A stretch of DNA of 64,000 nucleotides from Candidatus Eisenbacteria bacterium (GTDB lineage: Bacteria > Eisenbacteria > RBG-16-71-46 > JACRLI01): contig JACRLI010000006.1 in the NCBI GenBank assembly GCA_016235265.1, positions 62,001 to 126,000 of the forward strand, read 5' to 3'. The notes under the pieces are model-generated. The model saw nothing but the letters and a program-made list of their open reading frames with translations. It made no database searches and had not been told where the DNA came from. Shown here piece by piece: positions 17,324 to 27,010 of the stretch. Both the position numbers and the translations under genes were made by a program. Each line of letters opens with the position of its first letter. Positions within the stretch are counted from its first letter, which is position 1.

Positions 17324-18949
17324 ATGAAGCCCAGCACCGCGCCGACCCCCCCCCAGCCCCGGCTGCCGGTCCGGCATCACCCCGGCAGTGGCCGCTGGTG
17401 GACGAAGATCATTCCCGTCGCCGCCCTGCTGGGCGCGGCGTACTACATCGGCCTGCTCATCCAGAGGCCCGAGCGGCGCGTCATCCAGTCCGCTGCGGGC
17501 GCGCTGCTGCTCTACCTCGCCTTCCGCCTGAGCATCTACCAGAGTCTCGCGTTCTTCCTGGTGGTGTACCCCTACCCGACATTCACCAGCGTGGGCAGCA
17601 CCAACACCCTGATTCTCTTCGTGATCGCGGTGGTGTGGGCGGTGCGCGTCACCACCGGCGAACTGAAGATGACCTTCCGCGGGCTGCTGACACCGGTGTT
17701 CCCGCTGATCATCCTGGGCTACCTGCTGTCCACCTATTCCATCCAGACCGAGGAGCACCTGCAGGGCAGCATCGGCATCCTGTTCGACGTGCTCTCGTGC
17801 CTGATGCTGTACTTCATGGTGGTCAACTTCGTCACCGACGAGAGATCGCTGCGACGGACGCTGTACTTCTTCGGGATCTCCTCGATCCTGATCCACTTTG
17901 TGGCCGTCTACGAGGTGCTCTTCCCGGGCCGGGCGTTCCTCCCCGGATGGCTGATCTCGGAGCGCACCACGTTCCTCAACGCCCGCTTCGGGGTGCGCAC
18001 CGGCGGGCCCTTCCGCGACTTCGAGCTGCTCTCGGAGTACTGCGCCGTGACCATCCCGCTGGTGCTGTTCCTGTGGCTGCGCTCGCCCCGCGGGGGCCGG
18101 ATGTTCTGGGGCGTGGTGCTGGGCCTGACCGTGTTCTCGCAGTTCGCCACCGTGACCCGCGGCGGCTTCGTGAGCCTGATCCTGGGCCTCGCCTACCTGG
18201 CCTGGATGTTGCGCAAGGAGCTGGGCGTGGTGAAGACCGTCACCGGCTTCGCCACCGTGCTGGTCCTGCTCGCGGGAATCGGGGTGGTGCTGCCCAGTAT
18301 GTTCCGCATGGAGTCGCTGTTCGAGCGACTGGAGCGCACCAAGCTCGAGAAGGGCCTGCCCGACTCGCGCGCCTTCACCTGGACCCAATCGTGGAAGCGG
18401 GCCCAGGAGCACATCTTCCTGGGCCATGGGCCGCAGTTCACCTCCGGCAGCGGGCTGACGAGGTACTACTGGCCGCACAACGGCTACCTGTTCCTGTGGG
18501 TGACCATCGGGCTGACCGGCCTGGTGGGCTACGTGGCGGCGTTCCTCACCTGCTTCTTCGCCACCGGCCGATACCGAGGGCCCTACATGAGCGGCGACTT
18601 CGTGCCCGGCCTGCTCACCGCGCTGCACGTGTCGTGGCTGGTATTCATGGTGGACCAGGCCAAGATCGACTTCGGCCGCAACCCGATCTACTTCCAGTTC
18701 ACCTGGCTGCTCATGGGGCTCACGTCGGCGGTGTGGGCCATCGCCAGGCACGACGCGCGGGCGCGCGAGGCGGCGGGGATCCCGGCGGGTGTCCCAGGTG
18801 TGGCGGGTTCGGCGGCTTTGGCCGGTGCGGCGGGCGTGCCCGGTGCGGCAGGAGTGGCGGGCGCCGCTCCCGGAGCGGAACCCGTGCCGGGCGCGGGCCT
18901 GCCTGCGCCCGGGCCGGGCAGGACTCGCAAGATCATGGGCCCCGCCTAG
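17324..18949 (+). CDS. O-antigen ligase/polymerase family membrane protein
   Basis: About 541 residues with roughly 11 TM helices and the large periplasmic loop of the Wzy/WaaL superfamily (FLGHGPQFTSGSG, YYWPHNGYLFLWVTIGLTGL). It would polymerise or ligate undecaprenyl-linked glycan on the periplasmic side. The ATG at 17324 has an AAGGAG site 5 nt upstream, which decides the start over an upstream in-frame ATG at 17288. The last 60 residues are a low-complexity Gly/Ala/Val/Pro tail of GVAG and GAAG units, not part of the family. It ends convergently with the histidine kinase, sharing a CTAG. Confidence 0.87.
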   Translation: MKPSTAPTPPQPRLPVRHHPGSGRWWTKIIPVAALLGAAYYIGLLIQRPERRVIQSAAGALLLYLAFRLSIYQSLAFFLVVYPYPTFTSVGSTNTLILFVIAVVWAVRVTTGELKMTFRGLLTPVFPLIILGYLLSTYSIQTEEHLQGSIGILFDVLSCLMLYFMVVNFVTDERSLRRTLYFFGISSILIHFVAVYEVLFPGRAFLPGWLISERTTFLNARFGVRTGGPFRDFELLSEYCAVTIPLVLFLWLRSPRGGRMFWGVVLGLTVFSQFATVTRGGFVSLILGLAYLAWMLRKELGVVKTVTGFATVLVLLAGIGVVLPSMFRMESLFERLERTKLEKGLPDSRAFTWTQSWKRAQEHIFLGHGPQFTSGSGLTRYYWPHNGYLFLWVTIGLTGLVGYVAAFLTCFFATGRYRGPYMSGDFVPGLLTALHVSWLVFMVDQAKIDFGRNPIYFQFTWLLMGLTSAVWAIARHDARAREAAGIPAGVPGVAGSAALAGAAGVPGAAGVAGAAPGAEPVPGAGLPAPGPGRTRKIMGPA

Positions 18950-21276
18950 GCCGTCGCTTCCGGGCCGTCGAGCAACTCGCGCACCGCGCGCACCAGGGCC
19001 TCGGTGTGGAAGGGCTTCTGCAGCGCCCGCGTGCCCGGCCCCGGTTCCCAGCCCTGCACCACCGCGTCCGCGGAATAGCCGGACACGTACAGGGCCCGCA
19101 GCCCCGGCCGCGACGCGCGCAGCCGCCGCACCAGCTCCGGCCCGCCCGTGCCGGGCATCACCACGTCCGAGACCACCGCGTCAATCCGCAGCCCCTCCGC
19201 CGCGCGGGCGAACGCCTCGTCGCCGTCCGCGGACTCGATCACCGCGTAGCCCGCCTCGCGGAGCACCGCGGCCGCCAGGTGCCGCACCTGCTCCTCGTCC
19301 TCCGCCAGCAGGATCGTCTCGGACCCGCCCGCGACGGCCGCGTCTCCCCCGCCGCGGCCCGGCTCCACCGGGTCCGGGCAGCGCGGAAGGTACACCGTGA
19401 CGGTGGTCCCCCTGCCCGGCGCGCTCTCCACCTCCAGCGTGCCGCCGCTCTGCTCCACGATCCCGAACACCGTGGACGCCCCCAGGCCCGTGCCCTGGCC
19501 GGGGCCCCGCGTGGTGAAGAACGGTTCGAACATGTGTTCCAGGGTGGCGGGGTCCATGCCCGCCCCGGTGTCGCGCACGCGCAGCGCCACGTAGGGGCCC
19601 GCCGGGGCGGCGATGCGCAGCCCGGGGTGCCCCTCGGACAGGTCCACGTTGGCGGCCTCCAGGGTGAGCCGGCCGCCGCCGGACATGGCGTCGCGGGCGT
19701 TGAGCGCCAGGTTGAGCACCACCTGCTCCATCTGGCCCGGGTCCACCCGGACCGGCCACAGGCCCGGGCCGGTGGTGCAGGTGAGCACCACGTGCTCCAC
19801 GATCAGCCGGCGCAGCATGCGTTCCATGCCCGCCACCACCTCGCCGACGTCCAGCACCCGCGGCGTGAGCACCTGTTGCCGGCTGAACGCGAGCAGCTGG
19901 CGGGTCATGGCCGCGGCCCGCTGGGCGGCGCGGCGGATCTCCTCCACGTCGTGCAGCAGCGGGTCGGCGGCGCCCATGCGCTCCAGCAGCAGCTCGGAGT
20001 AGCCGCTGATGACCGTGAGCAGGTTGTTGAAGTCGTGCGCCACCCCGCCGGCCAGGCGGCCGACGGCCTCCATCTTCTGCGTCTGGCGGAGCTGTTCCTC
20101 CATCCGGCGCTGCTCGGTGACATCCATGAGCAGGCCGATCACCGCGGCGCGGCCGTTGTAGATGGTCCTGGAGCCGTGGACCTCCGCGACGCGCACCTGG
20201 CCGTCGCGGCGGACGATGCGGAAGCTGTAGTGCGCGCTCCGCGTTTCGCCCTCCACGCGCCGGCGGATGTTCTCCAGCACCTTCGCGCGGTCCTCCTCGT
20301 GCACCACTTCGCCCACGGTGAGGGTGTCCACCATCTCCCCCGGAGTGGTGCCGAAGATCTCGGCCAGCTTGGGGTTCACATACGCGAACCGCCCGTCCTG
20401 GATGATGTAGATCCCGGCCATGGACTGTTCCACCAGCACCCGGTAGCGCGACTCCACCGCGGCCAGGCGTTCCTCCGCCAGCAACCGGGCGGTGATGTCC
20501 TGCAGGGCGCCGATCATGCGCCGGGGCGTGCCGCTGGAGTCGCGGAGCACCGTCCCGCGGCCGGCCACGCGCGCATAGGAGCCGTCGCGCTTGAGGAATC
20601 CGAACTCGTCGTCCCAGCGCGTTCCGCCATCCATCACCGCGGCGCGGATTCCCATGCGCACGCGCATCCGGTCGTCCGGGTGGACCCGCTCGTAGAACCA
20701 CGACGTGGGCAGCGCGTTCTCCTCCGGGGCGTAGCCGAACAGCGTGGCCAGGCCCTCGCCCCACCACACCACCCGCGTGGACAGGTCCTGGTCCCACACC
20801 GCGTCGTTGGTGGCGCGCACCACCAGCCGCAGCCGTTCCTCGCTCTGCTGCAGGATGTCCTGGGCCGCGAGCCGCTCGGTCACATCGCCCACGGCGCAGC
20901 CCACGCCGGTCACCTCGCGGGCCTCGTTGAAGAGCGGGTAGCAGTTCATGGACCACGCCCGCGGCTCGCCGGGCCGGCCGGGGGCCTCGCACCGGATGAC
21001 CTGGCCCAGCACCGGGGTGCGGGTCTCCAGGGTGCGGCGGAGGTTCGGTTCCACGATCGGGGCCAGCTCGGGGATGACTTCCCCGGGGGTGCGCCCCAGG
21101 TGGTCGGCCGCCGGGACGCCGTTGATGGCCGCCAGGAGGGGGTTGATGTAGGTGTAGCGGAGCTCGAGGTCGAGCAGCGCCGCACCGAAGGGGGCGTGGC
21201 CCAGCAGGATCTCCGCCTGCGACGCGGATTGGGGCCGGCGGGATTCCGGGAGTTCCGGGCTTCCGGATGGCACCAT
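18946..21276 (-). CDS. Hybrid PAS histidine kinase with C-terminal receiver
   Basis: 776 residues, apparently cytoplasmic (no TM segment). Three PAS/PAC units lie at about 15-390 (with [25 protein letters not shown] and [17 protein letters not shown] at their ends). A HisKA domain with [20 protein letters not shown] (phospho-His) and a HATPase domain ([26 protein letters not shown]) follow, then a receiver with phospho-Asp in [17 protein letters not shown] site 7 nt before the ATG fixes the start. No partner response regulator is adjacent, so the receiver may pass the signal on or serve as an internal control. The signal is unknown. Confidence 0.93.
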   Translation of the reverse strand: MVPSGSPELPESRRPQSASQAEILLGHAPFGAALLDLELRYTYINPLLAAINGVPAADHLGRTPGEVIPELAPIVEPNLRRTLETRTPVLGQVIRCEAPGRPGEPRAWSMNCYPLFNEAREVTGVGCAVGDVTERLAAQDILQQSEERLRLVVRATNDAVWDQDLSTRVVWWGEGLATLFGYAPEENALPTSWFYERVHPDDRMRVRMGIRAAVMDGGTRWDDEFGFLKRDGSYARVAGRGTVLRDSSGTPRRMIGALQDITARLLAEERLAAVESRYRVLVEQSMAGIYIIQDGRFAYVNPKLAEIFGTTPGEMVDTLTVGEVVHEEDRAKVLENIRRRVEGETRSAHYSFRIVRRDGQVRVAEVHGSRTIYNGRAAVIGLLMDVTEQRRMEEQLRQTQKMEAVGRLAGGVAHDFNNLLTVISGYSELLLERMGAADPLLHDVEEIRRAAQRAAAMTRQLLAFSRQQVLTPRVLDVGEVVAGMERMLRRLIVEHVVLTCTTGPGLWPVRVDPGQMEQVVLNLALNARDAMSGGGRLTLEAANVDLSEGHPGLRIAAPAGPYVALRVRDTGAGMDPATLEHMFEPFFTTRGPGQGTGLGASTVFGIVEQSGGTLEVESAPGRGTTVTVYLPRCPDPVEPGRGGGDAAVAGGSETILLAEDEEQVRHLAAAVLREAGYAVIESADGDEAFARAAEGLRIDAVVSDVVMPGTGGPELVRRLRASRPGLRALYVSGYSADAVVQGWEPGPGTRALQKPFHTEALVRAVRELLDGPEATA

Positions 21277-21466
21277 TACAGGTCTCCGGGAGGACAGGAT
21301 GCCGCGTGCTGACCGCGGGGGGATCCGGACCGCAGGGCCCGGAGGGATGCCGGCCGCGCCGCGGATGCGGCGGGCCGGGAGGCCCGGGAGCGTCGTTCCC
21401 GGCCGGGTGGAATCGCATGAGCATACCATGCGCACGGTGCTTCGACACCGTCTCCCCGGGGCGACT

Positions 21467-22456
21467 ATGATCCCGGGCATGGATCCGTCCCACGCAGACC
21501 CCACCCCCGACGGCCACCCGGGGGAAGCACCCACGGCCCGGGAGGAACACGCCGGGAATCCGCGCGTGCTGGTGAGCGGCGCGTCCGGCCTGGTGGGCTC
21601 GCGGGTGTGTGCGCGACTCGCGGCCGCGGGAGCGAGCGTGACGGCCCTGGGCCGTGACCGCGGCGGCCCACCGGCCGCGGGCTTCCTGCCCTGGGATCCG
21701 GAGCGCGGCGAACTGGATGGACCCGCGCTGGAAGGCCTCGACGCCGTGGTGCACCTGGCCGGCGAGAACATCTCGGCGGGGCGCTGGACCGCGGAGCGCC
21801 GCCGGCGGATCCGCTCCAGCCGCGTGGACGGGACCCGTCTGCTGGCGGGGCGCCTGGCCGGGCTGGCCCATCCGCCGCGCGTCATGGTGTGCGCCTCCGC
21901 GGTCGGCTACTACGGCGACCGGGGCGCGGAGTGGCTCACCGAGGACAGCCCGCCGGGCCAGGGGTTCATGGCGGAACTGTGCCGCGACTGGGAGGCCGCC
22001 TGCGGGCCCGCCGGGCGCGCCGGCATCCGCGTGGTCTCCCTGCGCACCGGCGTGGTGCTCACGTCCGCAGGCGGCATGCTGCCGCGGCTGATCCCGCTGT
22101 TCCGGCTGGGCCTGGGAGGCCGGCTGGGCGGCGGCGGCCAATACATGCCGTGGATCGCGATGGAGGACCTGCTGGAAGTGATCCGGCGCGCCTTGACCGA
22201 CGACTCGCTGCGCGGGCCGGTGAACGCCGTCGCGCCGCAGGCCGTCACCAACGCGGAGTTCACGCGGGCCCTGGCCGCGGCGCTGCGCCGCCCGGCGGGG
22301 TTCGCGGTTCCGGCGTTCGCGCTGCGGCTGGCGCTGGGGGGGATGGCCGACGGGCTGCTGCTGGCCAGCGCCCGGGTGCGCCCGGCGCGGCTGGAGGCCG
22401 CGGGGTACGACTTCCGGCTCCCGGGGCTGGACGCCGCGCTGGCCGGGGACTCCTAG
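21467..22456 (+). CDS. TIGR01777-family NAD-dependent epimerase (YfcH-like)
   Basis: About 329 residues. A Rossmann fold opens with VLVSGASGLVGSRV (near 28-41). LAGENISAGRW, ASAVGYYGDRG and MPWIAMEDLLEVIRRAL are hallmarks of the TIGR01777 group, and a DUF1731 C-terminal domain follows (PVPAFALRLALGGMADGLLL). These short-chain dehydrogenase relatives have no firmly known substrate. The first 27 residues are low complexity; the ATG at 21467 or that at 21479 could be the start. Divergent from the kinase gene, convergent with mgtC. Confidence 0.88.
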   Translation: MIPGMDPSHADPTPDGHPGEAPTAREEHAGNPRVLVSGASGLVGSRVCARLAAAGASVTALGRDRGGPPAAGFLPWDPERGELDGPALEGLDAVVHLAGENISAGRWTAERRRRIRSSRVDGTRLLAGRLAGLAHPPRVMVCASAVGYYGDRGAEWLTEDSPPGQGFMAELCRDWEAACGPAGRAGIRVVSLRTGVVLTSAGGMLPRLIPLFRLGLGGRLGGGGQYMPWIAMEDLLEVIRRALTDDSLRGPVNAVAPQAVTNAEFTRALAAALRRPAGFAVPAFALRLALGGMADGLLLASARVRPARLEAAGYDFRLPGLDAALAGDS

Positions 22457-22959
22457 ACCCGTTCCTCGTGGTCCGGGCCCGGGGGGGCGGTGCCGCCGTT
22501 GGCGTGGGTCTTGCGCGAGCCCGGTCGCTCCAGGAAGCGCATCCCCCGCAGCACGATGAGCGCGCACACCGTGCCGGACAGCCCCAGCTCCCACAGCCCC
22601 GATCCCACCGACGCCCCGGCCGCGCACACCAGCCAGATGGTGGCCGCCGTGGTCAGCCCGTGCACCGAGAAGCCCGACTGCATGATCGCGCCCGCTCCCA
22701 GGAAGCCCACCCCGGTCACCACGCCCTGTGCGAGCCGCGTGGGATCCACAGAGAACTGCATCGAGAGGTTGTGATGGCGCACCCACAGCCGGGGCCCCTC
22801 GGTGGCGATGAGCAGGAACATGCACGAGCCCAGCGAGACCAGCGCGTGGGTGCGGATGCCCGCCGGCTTGTTGGCGCGCTCGCGCTCCCAGCCCACCAGG
22901 CCACCGAGGAAGATCGAGAGCAGCAGCGGCCAGGTGATTTCCCAGAAATCCGCGAACAT
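22453..22959 (-). CDS. MgtC/SapB family membrane protein
   Basis: 168 residues with about five TM helices. The MgtC N-terminal domain is complete (LLLSIFLGGLVGWERERANK, GIRTHALVSLGSCMFLLI, GVGFLGAGAIMQSG, GLTTAATIWLVCAAG). There is no C-terminal ACT-like domain, so it is the short SapB-type form. The family is linked to low-Mg2+ survival and F1Fo-ATPase modulation; here only membrane location and family can be claimed. Its stop overlaps that of the preceding convergent gene in a CTAG. Confidence 0.9.
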   Translation of the reverse strand: MFADFWEITWPLLLSIFLGGLVGWERERANKPAGIRTHALVSLGSCMFLLIATEGPRLWVRHHNLSMQFSVDPTRLAQGVVTGVGFLGAGAIMQSGFSVHGLTTAATIWLVCAAGASVGSGLWELGLSGTVCALIVLRGMRFLERPGSRKTHANGGTAPPGPDHEERV

Positions 22960-23134
22960 CCGTGGTTCTCCATGCCGTGGGACAGCAGTGCGCGGGCCGG
23001 CGGCGCAGGGCGCGCGGGGCGGATCCGCGTCCCGGATCCGTCCGGGACAGGCACACTCTGCGCCCCGCCCCGCCCGGCGTCAATGGGAACCGCGGTGGCG
23101 CATGCGGTCCGCGGCGGAAGATTGCGCAAGCGCC

Positions 23135-23611
23135 TCAGGGAGTCCGGTGCCGCCCGGCTCCCCCCTTGCCCTCAATCAGCCTGCTGCCGGAGAGAAACCG
23201 CGTCTTCTTCCCGTGCCTGTTGAGCCCAACGACGAATGGAGGGGGCGAACTGCGGAGAATGCGTCCCATCAAGGAGCGTGCAGCTATGAAGGCGTCCGCC
23301 ATCTCCTGCGCGGTCAGGTTCCCGTGAGCCAGTTGAAAGACAGCCAGCCGGAAGTCTGCGATCGCCTGCCTCTCGATCGTCCGGTAGCGTGTTCTTGAGT
23401 CCTTGCTCAGCACGACCCAGCGATTCTCCGAAGCGAGTTTGAATACTTCCTCGTCCGGAATCCCGGTACGCGTGCTTTCGATTTGGCACACCACGTCGAA
23501 CCCGGCGGAACGGAGTTGCTCGGCCACGCGTCTCCCGAGCGACTCCTCCACGAGGAAGGTGAAGCCTTCAAGCGGCTTGCTGGTATTGCTCGCAGCGGAG
23601 CGCTTCTTCAA
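23135..23611 (-). CDS. PIN-like (VapC45/DUF5615-type) putative toxin
   Basis: About 158 residues if the TTG at 23609-23611 is used. The core looks like a PIN-like nuclease of the DUF5615/VapC45 group: FLVEESLGRRVAEQLRSAGF, DEEVFKLASENRWVVLSKDS and FRLAVFQLAHGNLTAQEM. The start is uncertain: no clear ribosome site, and the only later candidate, GTG at 23549-23551, would cut the first strand. Translation may be coupled to the DUF433 gene, whose 3' end it overlaps by about 44 bp. Pairing with DUF433 suggests an RNase toxin and antitoxin; activity is inferred. Confidence 0.65.
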   Translation of the reverse strand: MKKRSAASNTSKPLEGFTFLVEESLGRRVAEQLRSAGFDVVCQIESTRTGIPDEEVFKLASENRWVVLSKDSRTRYRTIERQAIADFRLAVFQLAHGNLTAQEMADAFIAARSLMGRILRSSPPPFVVGLNRHGKKTRFLSGSRLIEGKGGAGRHRTP

Positions 23612-24293
23612 TCTCTTGCACTTCTCTGCAGTAGTCCGCAGCCAGAGTCTGTACGGACTCCCCGGCGGCCCAGCGCTCATACACGATTGAAGTTGCGATT
23701 CTACTTCCCACCAGGGCGGGGCGCCCAAACAGGATGCACGGGTCCAGCACGACCACGCGAGGGGAATCCGTGGGTCTCTCGGTTCTCCAAGTGAAGGGGA
23801 ACAGTCTGTGTGCCAGGCCTTGCTCGTCAAACTCGACGCGCTTCAGGTACAGATTCAGGATCTCGCGAATTGCCACCTGACCGGGCTGGGTCAGATTAAT
23901 GAGGCTGCTCGCGCGTTCCACGAACAGCTCAACTCCAGAAGTGGCGAAGCTATTCTCGATCAGCGGATGGGTACGTTCCGGGAACCACTCCCTCAAGTGG
24001 TGAATGGCCGATCGAATGCGCTGGAAAGGAATATCGTGGACGCGCCTGAGCGCGTCACAGACATGGGCCTCACATATGTTAGTGAAGGAAAGCAAGTTCT
24101 CTCCGGTCCTCGGAATCCCGATGATCGGATTGAAGTCCCTCCACTCGCCATCACGCCTGTAGTGCTGCCCCACGGTCCACGATCTCAGAGTGGAGACCGG
24201 GATGCCCAGGTATCCTGCGGCCTCAGCGATGCCGTAGACCGGAACGTCCCTTGGATTGAGGCCCCCGTAGAGACTTCGCCCTTCGTTCCTCAT
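23568..24293 (-). CDS. DUF433 antitoxin-like protein with N-terminal MerR-type HTH
   Basis: 241 residues. The N-terminus has a MerR-like helix-turn-helix (VYGIAEAAGYLGIPVSTLRS, about 15-34) and the C-terminus is a DUF433 domain (PCILFGRPALVGSRIATSIV, ERWAAGESVQTLAADY). A GGAGGGAG site lies before the ATG at 24291-24293, which sets the start. DUF433 proteins commonly precede PIN-like toxins and act as antitoxins and autoregulators. Base composition is clearly less GC-rich than in neighbouring genes, consistent with recent transfer. Confidence 0.75.
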   Translation of the reverse strand: MRNEGRSLYGGLNPRDVPVYGIAEAAGYLGIPVSTLRSWTVGQHYRRDGEWRDFNPIIGIPRTGENLLSFTNICEAHVCDALRRVHDIPFQRIRSAIHHLREWFPERTHPLIENSFATSGVELFVERASSLINLTQPGQVAIREILNLYLKRVEFDEQGLAHRLFPFTWRTERPTDSPRVVVLDPCILFGRPALVGSRIATSIVYERWAAGESVQTLAADYCREVQEIEEALRCEQYQQAA

Positions 24294-24474
24294 TGCCAGA
24301 ATCTCCCTCCAAGCTTCGGAGAGAACCTCACCTCTGCAAGTACTCCCAAAGCGAGGTTCGCAGTCCACTGTGCGTGATCGGTGCCGCACCACAGGGCCGA
24401 AAATCAGCCCGGGCCTGCCAATGAGCCGACCCGACAACTGCGCCACCTTATGCCAGAACCCCGATCCCAAGCAT

Positions 24475-24503
24475 ACTATACATTTGTGCAGTTACGGCGT
24501 CAA
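24475..24503 (-). promoter_or_regulatory. Sigma70-type promoter of the DUF433/PIN-like module
   Basis: Minus-strand TTGACG, 17 nt, then TATAGT: five of six matches in both hexamers at ideal spacing. It predicts a start near 24468 and a leader of about 175 nt. The gap 24294-24626 otherwise holds only the promoter and ribosome site of the divergent mscS-like gene. Confidence 0.6.
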
Positions 24504-24626
24504 TGTCGAACTTCCCCCAAGACGACGCTCACGCCGAACTCGATTCGCGGCGGCTCCACCTCCGCTGGCCCCAGCCCATTGACGCACTCCGCCCCTTCCC
24601 CGGAAGATGGCCCCCGGAGGGTCGGA

Positions 24627-25679
24627 ATGACGAAGTTCCTGGAATCCATGCGCGGCTGGAACTGGCACGAGGTGCTGCTCACCGCCCTGATCGTCGCGGG
24701 CGCGTGGCTCTCCGGGCGCCTGCTGGTGTGGCTGGGCCGCCGCGTGGGCGGGCGGCTGCTGCGGCGCGCCGACAGCCCGCTGGCCTACGACGTGCTGGTG
24801 GGCGCGCTGCACCCCACCGCGTGGCTGGTGTCGCTGGTGGGCGTGTACCTGGCGCTTCACCGCTACCGCTTCGGCCTGCTGCAGGCCCTCGACGGCGTGC
24901 TCTACGTGATCAGCGTCATGCTGGTCACGCACCTTGCGGGCAAGGTGCTCGGCGCCGCGCTGCGCTCCTACGCGCAGCGCGGGGCGCAGGGGTGCGGCGA
25001 CGAGAAGCTGGCCGCGGAGATGATCCCGTTCGCCGACCGCCTGGGACGGCTGGCGCTGCTGGGCCTGGGGCTGCTGGTGGCCCTGGACCACTTTCACATC
25101 GAGATCCGCTCCATCCTGGTGACCCTTGGCGTTGGCAGCCTGGCCATCGGCCTGGCGCTGCAGGAGACGCTGGCCAACATGTTCGGCGGGTTCGCCATCC
25201 TGGTGGACCGGCCCTTCCGCGTGGGCGACCGGGTGGTGCTGGCCACCGGCGAGACCGGCGACGTGCAGGAGATCGGGCTGCGCAGCACGCGCATCCTGAC
25301 CCTGGACCATCACATGCTGATCGTGCCCAACTCCACGCTGGTCAAGACCACGGTGACCAACCTGAGCCTGCCCAACGCGCAGTCGGTGCTGCAGGTGCAG
25401 GTGGCGCTGGCCGCGGACGCCGACGTGGAGCAGGCGCGCCGGCTGATGCTGGAGGCGGCGCGCGACGCGGCCATCCTCACGGATCCCGCGCCATCGGTGT
25501 TCCTGCGCGGGCTCGAGGACTCGCTGCCGCGCCTGCTGCTGATCTGCCGCGTGGCCAGCTTCGAGGACCGGCTGACGGCGGCCGACCGGCTGAACCGGGG
25601 CATCCTGGAGAGTTTCCGCGCCGCGGGCGTGCGCATGGCGAACCCGGCGGCGCCGGTGGTGCAACGGGCCGGGCCGTGA
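24627..25679 (+). CDS. MscS-family mechanosensitive channel
   Basis: 350 residues with four hydrophobic segments (residues about 12-34, 52-75, 92-115 and 140-160). The pore helix and beta domain of MscS are seen as LGVGSLAIGLALQETLANMFGGFAILVDRPFR (quoted across the TM3 region in two parts: LGVGSLAIGLALQ and ETLANMFGGFAILV) and VPNSTLVKTTVTNLS. It would release solutes on osmotic down-shock. The ATG has GGAGG 8 nt upstream. It overlaps the NDH-2 gene by 4 bp. Confidence 0.93.
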   Translation: MTKFLESMRGWNWHEVLLTALIVAGAWLSGRLLVWLGRRVGGRLLRRADSPLAYDVLVGALHPTAWLVSLVGVYLALHRYRFGLLQALDGVLYVISVMLVTHLAGKVLGAALRSYAQRGAQGCGDEKLAAEMIPFADRLGRLALLGLGLLVALDHFHIEIRSILVTLGVGSLAIGLALQETLANMFGGFAILVDRPFRVGDRVVLATGETGDVQEIGLRSTRILTLDHHMLIVPNSTLVKTTVTNLSLPNAQSVLQVQVALAADADVEQARRLMLEAARDAAILTDPAPSVFLRGLEDSLPRLLLICRVASFEDRLTAADRLNRGILESFRAAGVRMANPAAPVVQRAGP

Positions 25680-27010
25680 GCGGCCCCGGCCGGCCGCCGC
25701 ACGCCGTGATCGTGGGCGGCGGGTTCGCCGGCCTGCGCGCGGCGCGGGTGCTGGCGCGCCGCGGGGCGCGCGTCACGCTGGTGGACCGCAACAACTATCA
25801 CCTGTTCCAGCCGCTGCTCTACCAGGTGGCCACCGCGGGGCTCTCTCCCGCCGACATCGCCACGCCGCTGCGCGCCATCCTGCGCCGCGAGCGCAACGTG
25901 AGCGTGCTGCTGGCGGAGGCGCGCGAGGTGGACGTCGCGGCGCGCACGGTCCGCCTGGCCGATGGCGCGCTGGGCTACGACACGCTGGTGCTGGCGGCCG
26001 GCGCGACGCACGCCTACTTCGGCCACGACGAGTGGGCGGGGCGCGCCCCGGGGCTCAAGGGCCTCGAGGACGCCCTGGAGATCCGCCGGCGCATCCTCAC
26101 CGCCTTCGAGCGCGCGGAGCGCTGCGAGGACGAGACGGAGCGCCGCGCGCTGCTCACGTTCGTGGTGGTCGGCGGCGGAGCCACCGGGGTGGAGCTGGCC
26201 GGGGCGTTGGCTGAAATCTCGCGCCAGACGCTGGCGCGCGACTTCCGGGCCATTGACCCCGCGCAGGCGCGCGTGGTGCTGGTGGAGGGCGGTCCGCACC
26301 TGGTCCCGGCGTTCCCGACGGTCCTCGGCGAGCGGGCCCGCGCGGACCTGGAGCACCGGGGAGTGGAGGTGCTCACGGGCACGATGGTGACGCGGATCGA
26401 CGAGGGGGAGGTGGAGCTGGCGGAGCCCGGGAAGGCCGCGCACTCGTTCGGGCATGGCGCGGACACCCCCGGGCCCGGCGGGTTCGTCCCGGGCGTGCTG
26501 CGAGCGCGCACGGTGCTGTGGGCCGCCGGCGTGGCGGCCTCCCCGCTGGCGCGCTCGCTGGGCGCGCCGCTGGACCGTTCCGGGCGCGTGATGGTGGAGC
26601 AGGACCTCTCCGTTCCCGGACACCCGGAGGTGTTCGTGGCCGGCGACCTGGCCTGCTTCGCCCATCCCGGGGAGAGTCCGCTTCCGGGGCTGGCCCCGGT
26701 GGCGCTCCAGCAGGGCGGGGTGGCCGCGGAGAACGCCTGGCTGCGCCTGGGCGGGCGCCCCACGCGGGCTTTCCGCTACGTGGACCGCGGCACCATGGCC
26801 ACCATCGGCCGTCGCGCCGCGGTGGCGGTGATCGGGAGGGTGAAGCTCGCCGGCCTGGCGGCCTGGCTGGCCTGGGTGCTGCTGCACATCGTGATGCTGA
26901 TCGGGTTCCGCAACCGGATCCTGGTGATGATCGAATGGGCCTGGGCGTACGCGACATTCCAGCGCGGCGCCCGGCTCATCACGGGCGAATGGAAGGAGAC
27001 TCCCCGATGA
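25676..27010 (+). CDS. Type II NADH:quinone oxidoreductase-like flavoprotein (NDH-2)
   Basis: 444 residues. The FAD site is AVIVGGGFAGLRAARVLARR at the N-terminus with YHLFQPLLYQVATAGLSPAD, and the NAD(P)H site is VVVGGGATGVELAGALAEIS (near 162-181). The late FAD motif is VFVAGDLACF. The C-terminal amphipathic/hydrophobic segment (LAAWLAWVLLHIVMLIGF) matches the membrane anchor of NDH-2. It would oxidise NADH and reduce quinone without pumping protons. GTG start within a GTGA overlap with the MscS gene. Confidence 0.93.
   Translation: MSGPGRPPHAVIVGGGFAGLRAARVLARRGARVTLVDRNNYHLFQPLLYQVATAGLSPADIATPLRAILRRERNVSVLLAEAREVDVAARTVRLADGALGYDTLVLAAGATHAYFGHDEWAGRAPGLKGLEDALEIRRRILTAFERAERCEDETERRALLTFVVVGGGATGVELAGALAEISRQTLARDFRAIDPAQARVVLVEGGPHLVPAFPTVLGERARADLEHRGVEVLTGTMVTRIDEGEVELAEPGKAAHSFGHGADTPGPGGFVPGVLRARTVLWAAGVAASPLARSLGAPLDRSGRVMVEQDLSVPGHPEVFVAGDLACFAHPGESPLPGLAPVALQQGGVAAENAWLRLGGRPTRAFRYVDRGTMATIGRRAAVAVIGRVKLAGLAAWLAWVLLHIVMLIGFRNRILVMIEWAWAYATFQRGARLITGEWKETPR

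Noticed and set aside
17398..21312. A 1300-codon plus-strand frame spanning the ligase gene and the antisense of the kinase gene
   Set aside because: It crosses two well-supported genes in the wrong frame and has no recognisable domain.
24294..24470. N-terminal extension of the DUF433 protein
   Set aside because: A strong ribosome site precedes the internal ATG at 24291-24293, and the extension has no homologous look.
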